Counted from the stretch's first letter, positions 21,198 through 32,790 are shown. The stretch is DNA of 64,000 nt from Diphasiastrum complanatum (GCA_029204225.1 CM055110.1:3031186-3095185); one strand, 5' to 3'. Numbers and translations: made by a program. The notes: a model not told the origin generated them from the letters alone.

Positions 21198-21214
21198 ATC
21201 ATTTTTAGGAGGAG

Positions 21215-22003
21215 TGTTAAAACTGAAAAACAATCCATATTGATTTCTTGGCTTGCTACAAATGTTGTACCATGCAAGTATGTACTCATTAATGAAAAAT
21301 CCCAAGTTTGGCCTACATAGAACTCGAGCTACATGGTTATGTATTATCTAGTTTGATAAATGCAACTTGCATATAGTTTGTAGACATAGAATTAGCATGA
21401 TTATGCTTGTAGAAACTCGTGGCAACTCACATGCATTAATTGTAAGTGATCCATAGTGACATGCAATGCATGCACAAAGTTTAATGGACACATGCATGAT
21501 GATTTGGACATTTCTAGTTAGAACAAGTACACTTGTAAAAAGTTGGTAGAATTTCATGCATGACAAGTGACAAATGTCACATAGACTCTAGATGTCACTT
21601 TAGATGACATTTTGGAGTGGATAGATATGGTTCTACCTCGAGCTACCTCAAACTCCATAAATATGTGTAGCTTTCCACACAATCAATGATGAAGAACCAA
21701 AGTTTTGTAGCTATCTCATGCCATTTTGGATCTAAACTATTTTGCTTGTTATCTCTCTATCTTTCTCTCCCTAACTCGTGTTGAAGCTAATGCATATACA
21801 CTGATATCTTGTACTTTTGCTAATTATTGATTCATTGCTATCATATTCAGTTGCTTAACATGCTAGATTGTGGATTAGCCATTTCTTCTGAACTAGATTT
21901 TGTTGATCAATCTAGAATCAGGTTATCGTGCCAATCACAAAGCTTAACTAAAATCAGTCACTCTTGTGGACATTCCCCACACATGTGAATTCTGGAAATT
22001 TAA
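21215..22003 (+). mobile_element. LTR B (3' LTR), about 789 bp
   Basis: Starts TGTTAAAACTGAAAAAC straight after TTTTTAGGAGGAG. It carries TCCATAAATATGTGTAGC (possible promoter area), a CTCTCTATCTTTCTCTCC tract and, near the end, the degenerate palindrome CACACATGTG (21979). The expected terminus is lost: sequence ends GGAAATTTAAC and joins an LTR D fragment. The reverse copy at 17665-18237 and the fragment at 11995-12548 support the boundaries. Confidence 0.85.
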
Positions 22004-22380
22004 CTTATAGCCACCTCCCTTGATTTTAGGCAATTTTCCTAATCTATAGGGACTTGCACAAATATCTACTACAAGTTGGATCTCACCTACTACTGATGTT
22101 TTGACACATGTGAGTAGTCCTTGGCACATGTGAGATCACTCCTATTCATGTGAAATAGCTTTTCCTACCAATAAAATGATGCCAAGTGGCATATAGCTAG
22201 AAAACTAGATTTTGGCCATTTTAGCCACTATATCTCAAATAAAATGGTATGTACAACCTATATGACTCATCTAAATGACAAATGCATTTAATTCACACTT
22301 GGGAACATGCTCCACACATGTGTAAACATAATATGTACATGATTTTGGCCTAGATCAAGCATGATTTTGACATTTCTACA
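22004..22380 (-). mobile_element. LTR D fragment, reverse orientation
   Basis: The reverse complement resembles the first half of the solo LTR at 51878-52709: shared CACACATGTGTGGAGC, TCATATAGGTTGTACAT, GTGGCTAAAA-GGCCAAAA and CTAGTTTTCTAG. The LTR terminus (TGTAGAAATG) is at 22380. The distal half is missing where it meets LTR B at 22003. Confidence 0.7.
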
Positions 22381-22486
22381 TGACTATCTTGTATAGTCTC
22401 ACAATATCATCTTGGTAATTTCTTTGTAGGTGACGTAGAAGGAGAATATGTATCAAATACTCCTAACCTTTCCTACCAAGATCCAC
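22381..22486. other. Short unassigned gap between LTR D and Copia
   Basis: About 100 bp with no recognisable feature, between the LTR D terminus and the first clear Copia codons of the reverse-strand element. Confidence 0.4.
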
Positions 22487-23240
22487 CTATGTACTCACCC
22501 TTGGTTCAATTTGTGTAGAAGCTATATCACATGGACCTGTATCTTCCTGAACATCATCTATAACAGGACTTTTTGATGTAGGAGAAAATACATCTTCCTG
22601 CAGATGATCTTCTAGGCTAGAAAACTCATTTTCTTCGAACACAACATTTCTGCTCATAATCACCTTCCTATTGGTAAGATTATAAAGGTGATATGCCTTC
22701 TCTTCCTCATCATAACCAAGGAATAAGCACTTGATTGTCTTTGAATCAAGTTTTTGACGATTATCTTTAGGAACATGAGCATATGCAATACAACCAAACA
22801 CTCATACATGATCCACTTTAGGTTTTATACATGTGAAAGCTTCTTCTGGAGTTTGATTGAGTATTAATAGCCTTTGTAGGACTTCTGTTAAGTAAGTAGA
22901 CTATTGTACAAAATGCTTCGCTCCACAAATGATTCTTGAGGTCCTTACCTCGTAGCATGCTTTGAGCACTCTCCACAATAGTCCTATTCTTTCTCTCGGC
23001 TACTCCATTATGCTGTGGTGTATCAGTCGAAGCAAATTGTCTCTTGATTATTCTTTGCAGAATTCCTAGAAATCTATAGATATGAACTCACCTCCCTTAT
23101 TTGAACGTAGAACCTTTATTTGCTTTTTTGTTTGCTTCTCAACAAGCAATTTGAACTGAGTAAAGAACTTAAAAGCTTGACTCTTATACTTAAGCAAGTA
23201 TATCCATACTTTCCTCGAAAAATCATCCACAAATACCATG
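22487..23240 (-). pseudogene. Copia integrase and C-terminal linker (second family)
   Basis: The reverse frame 22487-22801 reads MFGCIAYAHVPKDNRQKLDS, KTIKCLFLGYDEEEKAYHLY and NLTNRKVIMSRNVVFEE, the integrase C-terminal region. Between 22810 and 23240 broken frames give the core (DTPQHNGVAERKNRT-type text near 22990-23030). The different sequence shows that this Copia is not of the LTR B family. Truncated before RT at about 22487. Confidence 0.8.
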
Positions 23241-23945
23241 AACTAAGATCCCCCCCCATAGACTCAGTCTGCATGGGACCACATAAGTATGTATGAACAA
23301 GCTCCAAGATCTCCTTGGCTCTATATGCTCCATCCTTAGGAAATTGCATACGATGATGCTTGCCCATAACACATCCTTCACAATTTTTTTCTGAAGATAC
23401 AATATTAGGTAATCCTATTACCTTATTATTGTCTTTAAGAACCTGTAAGCATTTATAGTTCAGATGTCCAAACCTTTCATGCCACAACTTGCTCTCCATG
23501 CTATCAGAAGCTGTACAAACCTGATGATCCGATGTAGATGCACGAGTTTGTAAAGTCAGCCTTCCAAAGATCCTTTGACCACAACTTTGTAACCTTTGTT
23601 TTTGTCTCTGATAACACACTTCTAATCATGAAACTCAACTTCAATGTTTTGTTTAGCGATAACAGAAACTGAAAGTAAATTCTTCTTTAAACCTGGAACA
23701 TAGAAAACATTCTTAATTTCTCCTATGCTCCCTGTAGATGAATGTACTCTCACTGTACCTCGACCTTTGATGTCGTAAGAATAATTGTCTCCAAGCTTGA
23801 CATGTGCATTTACACCACTGTCATCAAACTATGTAAACCACTCACGATGTGGTGTCATATGTTGCGTTGCTCCAGAATCAATGTACCAACAATCTTTAGA
23901 GTTCTCTGATGGATGGCCTTCTTTTTACTGCACTCAAACACAAAG
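23241..23945 (-). pseudogene. Copia protease and pre-integrase zinc region (second family)
   Basis: Reverse frames give WYIDSGATQHMTPHREWFT near 23890-23830 (DSG catalytic triad), FYVPGLKKNLLSVSVIAKQN near 23690, and LWHERFGHLNYKCLQVLKDN with CEGCVMGKHHRMQFPKDGAY (HHCC zinc region) in 23250-23510. Several frameshifts separate them. A run of eight C at 23251-23258 sits in an otherwise open frame and may be one of the breaks. Confidence 0.85.
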
Positions 23946-24325
23946 TGACCATATTTACCACAAAAGTTAACCATTTCTCTTTGGATTGGACTTGGAACTG
24001 TCTCCTTTTTCTGAATTGTCCTTGCTTTCTTACTTTTGATCCTTTTTGCCCTTCTTACCTTGATTCTTGATAAAGAAACCCAGTTCCTTGAAATCTTCCC
24101 TAGACATCAAGTTTTTTCTTCATAATTCTTCTTGAAGTAGCAATTCATTTAGCTCAAATATCGGTCATAACAAAGTTTTGATATTGAAATGGTAAGCTAT
24201 TCAAAAAAATTTGTACAAGAGTATTATCAAGTACAATTTCCCCTATAGAAGACAACTGATCTCTTAGATCATCCACCCTGGTAATAAAAACTATAATGGA
24301 TTCTTCTGATTCCATCACATGAGCA
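23946..24325 (-). pseudogene. Copia gag C-terminal part with CCHC knuckle (second family)
   Basis: Reverse text reads ESEESIIVFITRVDDLRDQL, SSIGEIVLDNTLVQIFLNSL (UBN2 gag), then a Lys-rich stretch and a knuckle with the pattern CGKYGHFVFEC. The element stops at about 24325, where a forward Gypsy gag begins; neither its 5' end nor an LTR is present. Confidence 0.8.
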
Positions 24326-24326
24326 T

Positions 24327-25316
24327 GTGCGTGCGACAGATGCTTGGCTTTTGCATCGTCAGAGGCAGTACATGGTGCAAGAATATGTCGATAAGTATCG
24401 TGAGATGCTTATCAAGATCCTAGAAGAGATTCCTAAGTGGCTAGTAGTCCACAAGTTCATATTTGGCCTTCGTGAAGAGTTGAGGCCTTCAGTGTTTAAT
24501 GAAGGGTGCAAAACCTTAGAAGAGGCAGTTGCCACAGCTCTCAACTTTGAAGGTAATGTGCATACCAAGGCTGAATCTAGAGCGCCAAGCTGGCCTCAGA
24601 AGAAGGGTTTGCAAAAGTCTAGCCAAGCTAGTCAGAAAGGCTTTTTGCAAAAGGATCCTATCCAAATGCAGCAAACTTTGAAGCACAAGGTGAAATCTCC
24701 TATGGCTCGTCATGCTTACAACAGGTCTCCCCTTGGTCCTGAGCAAAAGGAAAAGGCCAAGAAAGACGGATTATTCTTTAATTGTCTTGGCAAGCATCTT
24801 TTCAAAGATTGTCCTCGACGTACGAACAAGAAGCTCCATGTTATGCAATGTCAAGGCGAGGGCAAGGATGAGGAAATTTTGGATGACTTGTTGGTAAGTG
24901 ATGATGAGGACACTCGTCGTGTCATGACTATTTCGGTGCAAAAGCTTGTTCCAGAGGCACCAGTTTGTTATTTGTCCACCAAGGCACGTGAAGCTTATCA
25001 GTTTCCAAATAGTGAACTGATACACATGAGGGGAAAGCTGGAAGGTCATGACGTGCTCGTCTTGTCTAGTTCTTCACATAATATTATCAATTCTCGTGTG
25101 GTGAGGAAGTTTTGCTTAGCTACTGTTCCATCTGGTTACCAGTATATTGTTGAGATGCCAGATGGTAAGGGAACAGAGATTTGGGATGAAAGAATATCTC
25201 GGGCATATTTGTCTATTCAGACGTATACTGAGAAGTTAGATTTTGAAATTACTAAACTAGCTAAGTTTGATATTGTACTTGGTAAGCGGTGGCATGCAGC
25301 CCGCTATAGATTTTAA
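24327..25316 (+). pseudogene. Chromovirus (Gypsy) gag end and degenerate protease
   Basis: A 329-residue open frame. Residues 15-75 are the end of gag (VQEYVDKYREMLIKILEEIP, FGLREELRPSVF, TLEEAVATALNFEG). Near residue 150 the knuckle is degraded: it reads FFNCLGKHLFKDC, missing the first Cys and a Gly. Residues 225-320 align with retropepsin (LEGHDVLVLSSSSHNIINSR ... FDIVLGKRWH), but the catalytic DTG is replaced by SSS. The frame is intact for 990 bp, yet both metal and acid sites are lost. The 5' LTR is absent. Confidence 0.85.
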
Positions 25317-25523
25317 GTCACATGCATGAGGGTATGTCTCATGTCTTAAAGGGGGAGAGACCATCTGTTGAGGGTCCTCTTGTTACTTGTATGCAAATAA
25401 AGAGAATGGAGATTCAGTATTTGTAATTGTGTTATGTGAATGTTGATTCTAGTTTTAATTCTTATGCTTATAATAATTAGATAAGCACACTCACTGATAA
25501 ACCACAAGAAGCTTCATTTACTT

Positions 25524-26450
25524 TTGCATTTTCATTACAGCCTAGATGTGACCCAACAAGTGAGCTGGAGAAGTCCATCCGCACTCAGTTTAAACACATG
25601 CTGGTTAGTAATATGCCAGAGGGATTGCCACCTAGTCAAAACGTTGATCATCATATTGAGCTCGTTCCAGGAGCAAGTCCGGTATGTAGGCCTCCTTATA
25701 GGATGAGCCTAAAAGGGGAAGAGGAAGTCAGAAAGATGTTGGAGGAGTATCTCAAGCTGGGGTACATCTGTCCTAGTTATTCACCTTTCGCCTCTCCTAT
25801 TTTACTTGTTAAGAAAAAAGATGGTAGTTTTCGAATGTGTGTAGATTACAGGGGATTGAATAAGATCATAGTAAAGGCAAAGTATCCAATGCCCAGGATT
25901 GATGGTCTACTGGATGTGTTGCAAGGTGCAACCATTTTCAGTAAGATAGATCTCAAAAGTGGATACCATCAAATGCGGATTTGAGATGAAGACGTCCAGA
26001 AGACAGCCTTCTGAATCCGTTTCGGTCATTATGAGTTTTTGGTTATGCCATTTGGGTTAATCAATGCACCAGCCACATTCATGATGCTCATGAACGATGT
26101 CTTGCAAGACTATATGGGCAAGTTTTTCATCAATTTTATTGACGATATATTGGTTTTAGTAAAGTGGTCGAGGAGCATGAGATTAATCTCAAGACCATAT
26201 TTGGCAGGTTACATTCTGTCTTGTACGCCAATGCTCAGAAGATAGAGTTGTGTAAGACTCGTGTCGAGTATTCGGGTCACATAGTGACAACTGAGGGTAT
26301 TTCGGTTGACCCAACCAAGGTGGCTGTGGGTAAGAAGTGGCCGAGGCCTGCTGATATACGCCAATCACAATCTTTTTTAGGCTTTTGTAAGTTCTACCGG
26401 CGGTGTGTTAGGAATTATTTGTGGGTAGCTGCTCCTCTAACAAACTAGTT
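25524..26450 (+). pseudogene. Chromovirus reverse transcriptase
   Basis: The frame 25598-25984 reads [60 protein letters not shown] and [20 protein letters not shown], classic Gypsy RT. A stop lies at 25982 and another near 26010. Next come [20 protein letters not shown] and [12 protein letters not shown] (FIDD replaces YVDD). After a frameshift comes VEYSGHIVTTEGISVDPTKV. The RT fold is clear; at least three lesions inactivate it. The short gap 25317-25523 holds no domain. Confidence 0.92.
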
Positions 26451-26935
26451 ACGAAAAAACAACACTGTGGTTCGATGGGATGCTGAAGCTCAACAATATT
26501 TTGAGAACTTGAAGAACTCTATGGCCACAACTCTAGTCCTCAAGATTGTGGATACCTAGAAACCTTTTGACCTAGAGACAGATGCAAGTGGCATTGTTGT
26601 AGGTGCAATGTTGAGCCAAAAGGGTAGACTAGTAGCCTTTGAGAGTAAAAAGTTGACACCAGCTCAACAGAGATATCCTACACATGAGCAAGAGCTGTAT
26701 GCGATTATACATGCGCTCAAGGTGTGGAGACATTATTTATATGGCACCGAGTTTTATGTGCACACAGATCATTATACTTTAAAGTATTTTTGCACTCAGC
26801 CAGATTTGAAAGACCGCCAAGCTCGTGGGCCGAGAGCTCATGCAGGAATTTCACTTGGAAATTCGCTTCTGAAGAAAGAAGAAAAATGTGGTCGTTGATG
26901 CACTATCTCGTATACTGCATTAGATGAGCTTTATT
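26451..26935 (+). pseudogene. Chromovirus RNase H
   Basis: The text FDLETDASGIVVGAMLSQKG carries the first catalytic Asp, followed by LVAFESKKLTPAQQRYPTHE, QELYAIIHALKVWRHYLYGT (catalytic Glu) and FYVHTDHYTLKYFCTQPDLK (Asp of the VxTDHxxL motif). Residues are in place, but a stop precedes the frame and a frameshift near 26820 ends it. Confidence 0.9.
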
Positions 26936-27860
26936 GTGGTTGACAATGGTCTCATGGAGGAGATTAAGAAGGCTCAAGAAAAGGACCCACATTGTTAGAG
27001 TGTGTGGTCTAATGCACGCAAGGTAGTCGACCAAACAGAAGAGTCAATCGAGGCTGTCGCTTCCGTAGAGGCACGCACCAGTACATATCTAACATACACC
27101 GTGAAGGATGGTATGTTATTGAGAAATGAAATAGATTTCATGCTAGACGTGAAGGATCTTCGTTGTAAGATACTTCATGAATGCCATGATAGTCCCTGCG
27201 TAGGGCACCCTAGTATTGATAAGCCTAGTGAGCTTTTAAGAACGCATTATTTCTGGCCACGATTGCAGCGGGATGTAATTGACTACGTCTAGCATTGCAC
27301 GACTTGTCAAGTGAACAAGGCCAAGAGAGTAAGTCCTCCAGGCTTGCTACATCCACTTGAGATATCTACAGGAAGGTGGGAAAGCATCTCTAAGGATTTT
27401 ATTGTTGGGCTACCCAGGACCCAGAATGGATTCAATTCCATTATGGCAGTGGTAGACAGATTTTCCAAGATGGCTCATTTCATCGCAACGACCAAGAAGG
27501 TCACAACTCCACAAGTGGCTGAGTTGTTTATTCAGAATATTGTCAAGTTACATGGTCTTCTGAAGTCCATAGTTTCTGACAGGGATCCCAAGTTTACGAA
27601 AATTTCTGGTTTGAGGTGTTCGCCAAGTTGGGAACACAGTTGCGGATGAGTAGCTCTGAGCATCCTCATATGGATGGTCAAACAGAGCGAGTGAATCAAA
27701 TCTTGGAAGATATGCTTTAGTACACAGACTTAGTAAAGCATTTACTACTATTGGAGTTCGCATACAATGATAAGCGACATGCGACGACTGGATTGAGTCC
27801 ATTTGAGCTCAATTATGGTTCTACTCCATTGAGTCTTGCAATCATAGGGATTCCGCATAG
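26936..27860 (+). pseudogene. Chromovirus integrase
   Basis: The H2C2 zinc region is at 27160-27330: ILHECHDSPCVGHPSIDKPS ... HYFWPRLQRDV ... HCTTCQVNKAKR, with a stop inside (27291). The core follows: WESISKDFIVGLPRTQNGFN (Asp 1), MAVVDRFSKMAHFIATTKKV, SIVSDRDPKFT (Asp 2), a frameshift, then DGQTERVNQILEDML (Glu) and LEFAYNDKRHATTGLSPFEL. The catalytic triad is complete, split over three frames. Confidence 0.92.
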
Positions 27861-28425
27861 GGTACCTAGTGTTGTAGAGTTTCTAGCTCAGATGCAACAG
27901 AAGCTAGAGATGGCACGAGATAACTTGTCCAAGGCTGTAGCTAGGGCAGAGAGTTATACCCGTGAGAACCATACCTATCGGAAATTTGACAATGAAGATT
28001 GGGTGTATTTACCAGTCCCTTCGAAGTCGAAGGTGCTACACATAGGAAAGTGTGCCTAGTTATCTCCTAGGTATTGTGGACCATGGTTGATTATTAAGAA
28101 GGTGAGCCAAGTAGCTTATAAGCTACAGCTATCTGTGGGATGCAAAGTGGATCTCGTGTTTCATGTTCGCAAACTGAAGAAATGTTTGCATGATGGCGAT
28201 AGCTTGGTGGAAGGTCTAGTGTCTCTCGAGGAGAAAGACACCATAGGTTATGGACCAAAAAGAATCCTAGATCGAAGGGAGCGATGATTGCGGAATCGTC
28301 TCCTTCAAGAGTATCTAGTAACTTGGAAAGGGCATCCGTTGTCATATGCTACCGAGCAGACGCGACAGGCGTTGCAGAAGTCTTACCCAGAGTTTGTCAT
28401 CGAGGATCGATGACTTGCCAGAGGA
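27861..28425 (+). pseudogene. Chromovirus integrase C-terminus and chromodomain
   Basis: After the integrase core come KLEMARDNLSKAVARAESYT, a stop near 28058, then GPWLIIKKVSQVAYKLQLSV and VFHVRKLKKCLHD (the GPY/F module). The chromodomain is at about 28240-28425: PKRILDRRER, a stop, then LVTWKGHPLSYATEQTRQAL with YPEFVIEDR. Chromodomains steer integration to particular chromatin. One in-frame stop at 28285 breaks it. Confidence 0.88.
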
Positions 28426-28434
28426 GGAAAGGAT

Positions 28435-28975
28435 TGTTAGAGTCCAGTTACGACTCTATCATGATCTCGGCACGACCGGTTACCAAAGGGGCCTGAGGCC
28501 TAGTATGGGCAAGGGTCTATGACCGACAAGGACATCTGTCCCAAGTTGGGACCGATGTATCACGAGCAGTGACCCGGTGTGGCCGCCTGACAAGCTGTCA
28601 GAGATGCGATGTGTCTTGACCGTTAGGACCCTAGCCGTCAGTGATGAGATGCTAGCCGGTCTTTTTCGGGGCACAGGGGTGTACCCTATGAGTCACTCAG
28701 TATTCACAGGTCACAGGGGCACAGGGGCCATGCATGCCATATGGACTGATCATCCACAAGTGGATGCCATGTGCCAGTTGACGGGAATAGCTAGATAGAA
28801 GGACTCGAAGAGGGGTGCCTATGGTTGGGAAGTTCATTCTACACATCGGCTTCTAGGATTCACGTGCTTGAAGAGACTTTCTTGTGACAAAAGAGATGGG
28901 AAAGATGGGGTGGAAGAAGAAGAAGGTAAAGTAGAAAGAGTTTGGGGGGAGGGAGTCTGCTGCGCAATAGCAATA
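28435..28975 (+). mobile_element. 3' LTR of the forward chromovirus (right end uncertain)
   Basis: Starts TGTTAGAGTCCAGTTACG after the purine tract AGAGGAGGAAAGGAT, exactly where a 3' LTR should follow the chromodomain. It is more GC-rich than its surroundings. The right end is not clear; it runs out before a GTT-rich microsatellite at about 28990. No second LTR is available for comparison. Confidence 0.55.
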
Positions 28976-28987
28976 GCAGATGTTTTA

Positions 28988-29054
28988 TGTTGATGTTGTT
29001 GTTGTTGTTGACAACATTTAATGTTTGTTGTTGTTGCTGCTGCTGCGGTTGTGC
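28988..29054. repeat. GTT/GCT trinucleotide repeat
   Basis: Imperfect GTTGTTGTTGTT and TGCTGCTGCTG runs, broken by a GACAACATTTAATG insert. Simple-sequence DNA between two oppositely oriented chromovirus LTRs. Confidence 0.85.
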
Positions 29055-29084
29055 AGCAAGAGGGGTAGCGATGGATGTGGGGGA

Positions 29085-29545
29085 AGAGTTACAAATAGAG
29101 CCACAGCTGATCTAGAGCTAAGCTATGAAAGCATCACATAATCGAGACTTTAGCTATGAAAGTAGCACATAAGCAAGACTTAACCCTAGAAAGCAGGAAA
29201 GAGAGAGATTAAGGAGACTAAAGAGAGAGATCAATATGATCAGCTGAATAACAAATGATACAGTTTCCCTACTTATAGCCAAGAGGAAGCCCTAAAAGGA
29301 AGCTTCCGGTGGCTAGGGCCCAACTGGGAGGGAAAATAGTGCACCCTCCAAGAGGGCTCCCACTCTCTAGTAATACGTCCAAATGGCCTAACAATGAATA
29401 ATAAGGCCAAAGGCCAACCATATAGTCTATATGTCACTAATGAATAAAAAAGAACCCAAGGACTACTTATGCATAAAGTAAAGTAAATGTAAATGGACAC
29501 GGCGAATGTAATGAGCCGAGTCCATAATTCTCCCCGACACAAAAA
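29085..29545 (-). mobile_element. 3' LTR of the reverse chromovirus
   Basis: On the reverse strand a purine-rich tract (GTGTCGGGGAGAATTA, about 29535-29550) follows the pol end. The LTR then runs left with a TATA box in GGCTATAAGTAG (29270-29280) and a CT-rich stretch near 29200. The exact ends were not fixed. Positions follow from the chromodomain at 29600-29840. Confidence 0.5.
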
Positions 29546-29589
29546 AAAGACCCAAATGTCGAAAAGAAACTGGATCAAACAGAAGCCCT

Positions 29590-29840
29590 GGTGCATCAAC
29601 AACTAGAGCAGCATCTGACGTAGAGGAATCAACAAGTGCAAGAGGAGCACGATTTTGATCCACAAGTGATGGTATATGATAAAAGACATCAATAGGCTCC
29701 CATGTGGCCTCCTCAACAGGACGACCATCGAACTGGACCAGAAACTAAATCTGCCGGTAACATCGACTATGGTGAAGGCGAACCTGGTGAATGGCAGCTG
29801 GTAAGAAAGGGAATAGCTCAGGATCAACATCATGGCAACG
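29590..29840 (-). pseudogene. Chromodomain of the reverse chromovirus
   Basis: The reverse frame reads FLVQFDGRPVEEATWEPIDV after a stop, preceded by PELFPFLPAAIHQVRLHHSR. This matches the chromodomain core (YLVKWKG...ATWE). A short tail (SLVDQNRAPLALVDSS...) leads to the stop and the purine tract. The domain belongs to the gag-protease fragments at 31.3-32.8 kb, but integrase and RT are not recognisable between them. Confidence 0.8.
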
Positions 29841-31300
29841 AAGGGAACATCTTGGCCGCATCATCTGAAACCAAGAAATACAGAACAACCAGGAATGCAG
29901 GGAATCAGAAGAAGATCAAGCAGCAACCAGGAATGCCAAGGTATCCATAATGCCCAAGATAGTAGAGGATGAGCCCAAAAGATAGGGACATCATACCAAG
30001 GTATCCAAAAAGCCTGGGAAGGTAGAACTGCATCAACAACGAGAAGCCAATAAGGAAATTGGAAAAGAGATGGACACTCATCGTGAATAGCCGCATCATA
30101 CACGTAAACATCAACCATATGTGCAAACTCAGTGATATAGGTGCCCCAAGAAAAGATAGCAGCATCGGAAGACCATCACCAAGGAGTAGGAACATAAGCA
30201 GGATGACAAGCATGCTGTAGTAACATGGAAAAGCAAGCGATATGCCAAGAAACATGGATCATAAAGAGATCATCCTGACAAAGGATAGCTAAAATGGAGA
30301 AATGTGCACCAGCATGGTCAAAAGCCCAAGGTATCTATAAGGCCCATGAATGAGAAGTAGCAATGGCACACGATACCTCAAGGCCCCTATCACAAGAAGA
30401 GCAGCATGATAAAAGCTCCAGAAGGTCCAAGAAATCAATGCATCATCTAAAAAGACATGATGCATAAAAACAATAGCAACAAATCTAGAAATAGTAGAGG
30501 CCTCAACTGAAAAACTGCAGCCGAAAAACTCATCCAGAAAGACCTCATATGGACATACCAATCCATCATAGGATACACCAAAAACGGATGGAGAATCAGA
30601 TGACCCATCAGAACTGGTCGCAAGTGTAATCCCAAAGTACACACTAGGCGCACAAGTGAGGAATAGAAAAAATGTACTGGAACGAGGAACATAATCTCCA
30701 ACATCAGTAGCAAGCATCAGATCAATATCCACATGTAGTTGAGAATGAGTATCAAAGCACATATGAGCAATACTGAAGTATATGGCAGCAACATCCCCAA
30801 AAACTATCCAAGAGAGGAGAAGGAACTCTCTCAAGGTACTTTGATGGTCTCGAAAAACCAGAACAAAGTGGAAACTCAGCCTCGGAGACCAAGCAATATG
30901 GAACAACCTAAAATGATGGGGAATCTGAAGATCACCTGGACAAACAGTAGCTTGAACAGAGGCAATAACCCAAGCCATCAGGATATGCCAAGCTTGACAA
31001 TGAGCAACAATCCAAGGAACAAATAGAGAGCCACATGCATAATCATAGAGATATCTGCACCATAGGCGATCAGTAATATGGAGAAACCAGCACCAATCAG
31101 CACAAGAATGTCATATATCCATAGCATCGGCATGGACTGCAGCAAACCTACATGTAGAAACACAAGGAGACTGAAGGATACCCGTATACTCATCTAGAAA
31201 GATCCCAGCATATAAATACCCTAGATAAGCCTAATAATAGTGACCATCAAGCAAATATCCTCAGATGGAAAATGTGTAACGGTAAGGGCCAAAGGTGCAT
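29841..31300 (-). other. Unassigned stretch with repeated degenerate modules inside the reverse chromovirus
   Basis: This is where RT, RNase H and integrase should lie, but I find none of their motifs. Reverse open frames of up to 229 residues exist (30289-30978), rich in aromatic and aliphatic residues, and resemble no family I know. At least three blocks share a faint pattern (LDE[YF]..., Val-Ser-Thr or Val-Glu-Ala-Ser): about 32100-32200, 31146-31230 and 30485-30565. These may be copies of one module. Confidence 0.4.
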
Positions 31301-32460
31301 GAATCATGTAAGGAGCCGTAGAAATATCATGAGGCGGTTTTCAAACCTCAAGCAGAGATCCATGGAGTAAAGCGAAAGAAGATACAACCTGATCACCAAT
31401 AGTGAGGGAATTATCAAACATGAACCCGTGAAGAACCCCACAGAAATCAGCAGGAACATCAGCCATAATAGACTCAAGAGATGGAGATATAGAGACCAAT
31501 GGAGAAGATACTGCACCAACTACAGAACCAGGAGGGCTATATGAGGTATGCACAAAAGCAATAGTAGAAATACCACCAAGGTATACGGCCTGAGGAAGAG
31601 GACCCACAAATGGTGAAAGTGAAGCAGCAACTGATGTACTCTGAATGGAAAGAAGAGCTGCATCCTGAGCCTTTGGCAGACTACACATAAATTGCTTCCC
31701 GGTAACCAATTGATAGTCACCCTGGGAATCAATACCAGCAAGTGAATGATGTTGACCAGCATGAGTAAAGGAAAGTGTCTGCTGAGAGAGATCCACAACA
31801 ACAGTACCAAGTGAAGAGAACCAGGCTGCACCAAAAATAATGTCATAGTGCTTCAAAGAAATGATGTAGAAATATGCCTGACCAGAAAATCACCAATGCG
31901 ATAATCCAAGTCCTTAATCATCTGAGAACTGGGAAAGAATGGGAACGAGCAACCTCAACACTAAGAGGCTGGGCAGCAGGAACAAGTGTAGCACAAATCT
32001 TGGTGGAAATGTAGCTGCCAATAAATAAATGTGTACTGCCTGTATCCACTAAAGCAATATACTCTCGCCCCGCATCTAGAATAATATGATCCACAAATGG
32101 AACAACATACGTAGGCATAATAACAGAAGCATCAACCGATAAATTTTGGCCTAAATATGCCTCTAGAAGAACCGCATACTCATCTAGACGGGTATCAACA
32201 AAACCAGCTAGTGAGTATACAATAGGACCATCATGAAATGTATAATCGTATGCCATATAGAGATCTACTTGAGTAGCCAAAGCATATGAAACTGTAGACC
32301 CATGAAGAATATTGAAATAAGGAGCATAGGCGACAACATCTATAGCATTGCGCTTAGGAACACGAGTGGCATCAAAGTACTCAACAACAATATCAAAGCA
32401 TGGAACAACATCATCAATAGGATCATAGCATGCTATGTTAGTATCAAGGACCATATCAAC
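31301..32460 (-). pseudogene. Retropepsin region of the reverse chromovirus
   Basis: The reverse frame 31918-32454 ends with REYIALVDTGSTHLFIGSYI, where DTG is the retropepsin triad. After a frameshift near 31900 the frame 31341-31856 continues KHYDIIFGAAWFSSLGTVVV, the D-I-I-x-G-x-x-W-x-S-x-L-G motif that ends retropepsins, and LSQQTLSFTHAGQHHSL. The active site appears intact. The N-terminal 100 residues before the DTG match nothing I know and may be the gag-protease spacer. Confidence 0.8.
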
Positions 32461-32555
32461 CGCAACCTGTATATGTAAATCAGCATCAGTAGGAACCTGT
32501 ATATGTGAGATACAATGACGAGCTCAAGTAGATCAATAACTATCTCAAGTAACTC

Positions 32556-32790
32556 AGGCAACTAGCTCAAAACTGAAGGGGCAGGTGTAGGGGTGGACAT
32601 AGCAGAAAAAGAAGCATAAGGACGGGGTCGGGAGAAGCGGGAAGGAAGGGTGTCAGAGTACTTGTGCTGTAAAGTACTGGCAAGAGACATCGCCTCAACA
32701 AGTGTGGGAGGACGGAAGGAAGAAACATCATAACGTAAGGCACCACGAAGCCCAACAATGTACAAGATCTAGGATCCACATAAGTGATGA
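32556..32790 (-). pseudogene. Chromovirus gag C-terminal scrap
   Basis: The reverse frame reads VGLRGALRYDVSSFRPPTLV and EAMSLASTLQHKYSDTLPSR, matching the end of the Gypsy gag capsid domain (GLRPxLR...RPxTLxEAxxLA). It is cut near 32790 by LINE sequence. No knuckle was recognised downstream. Confidence 0.75.

Noticed and set aside
30289-30978. 229-residue reverse frame as a membrane protein gene
   Set aside because: Hydrophobic composition follows from base composition of the region; adjacent frames are also open, no start context or homology is apparent, and it lies inside a chromovirus.
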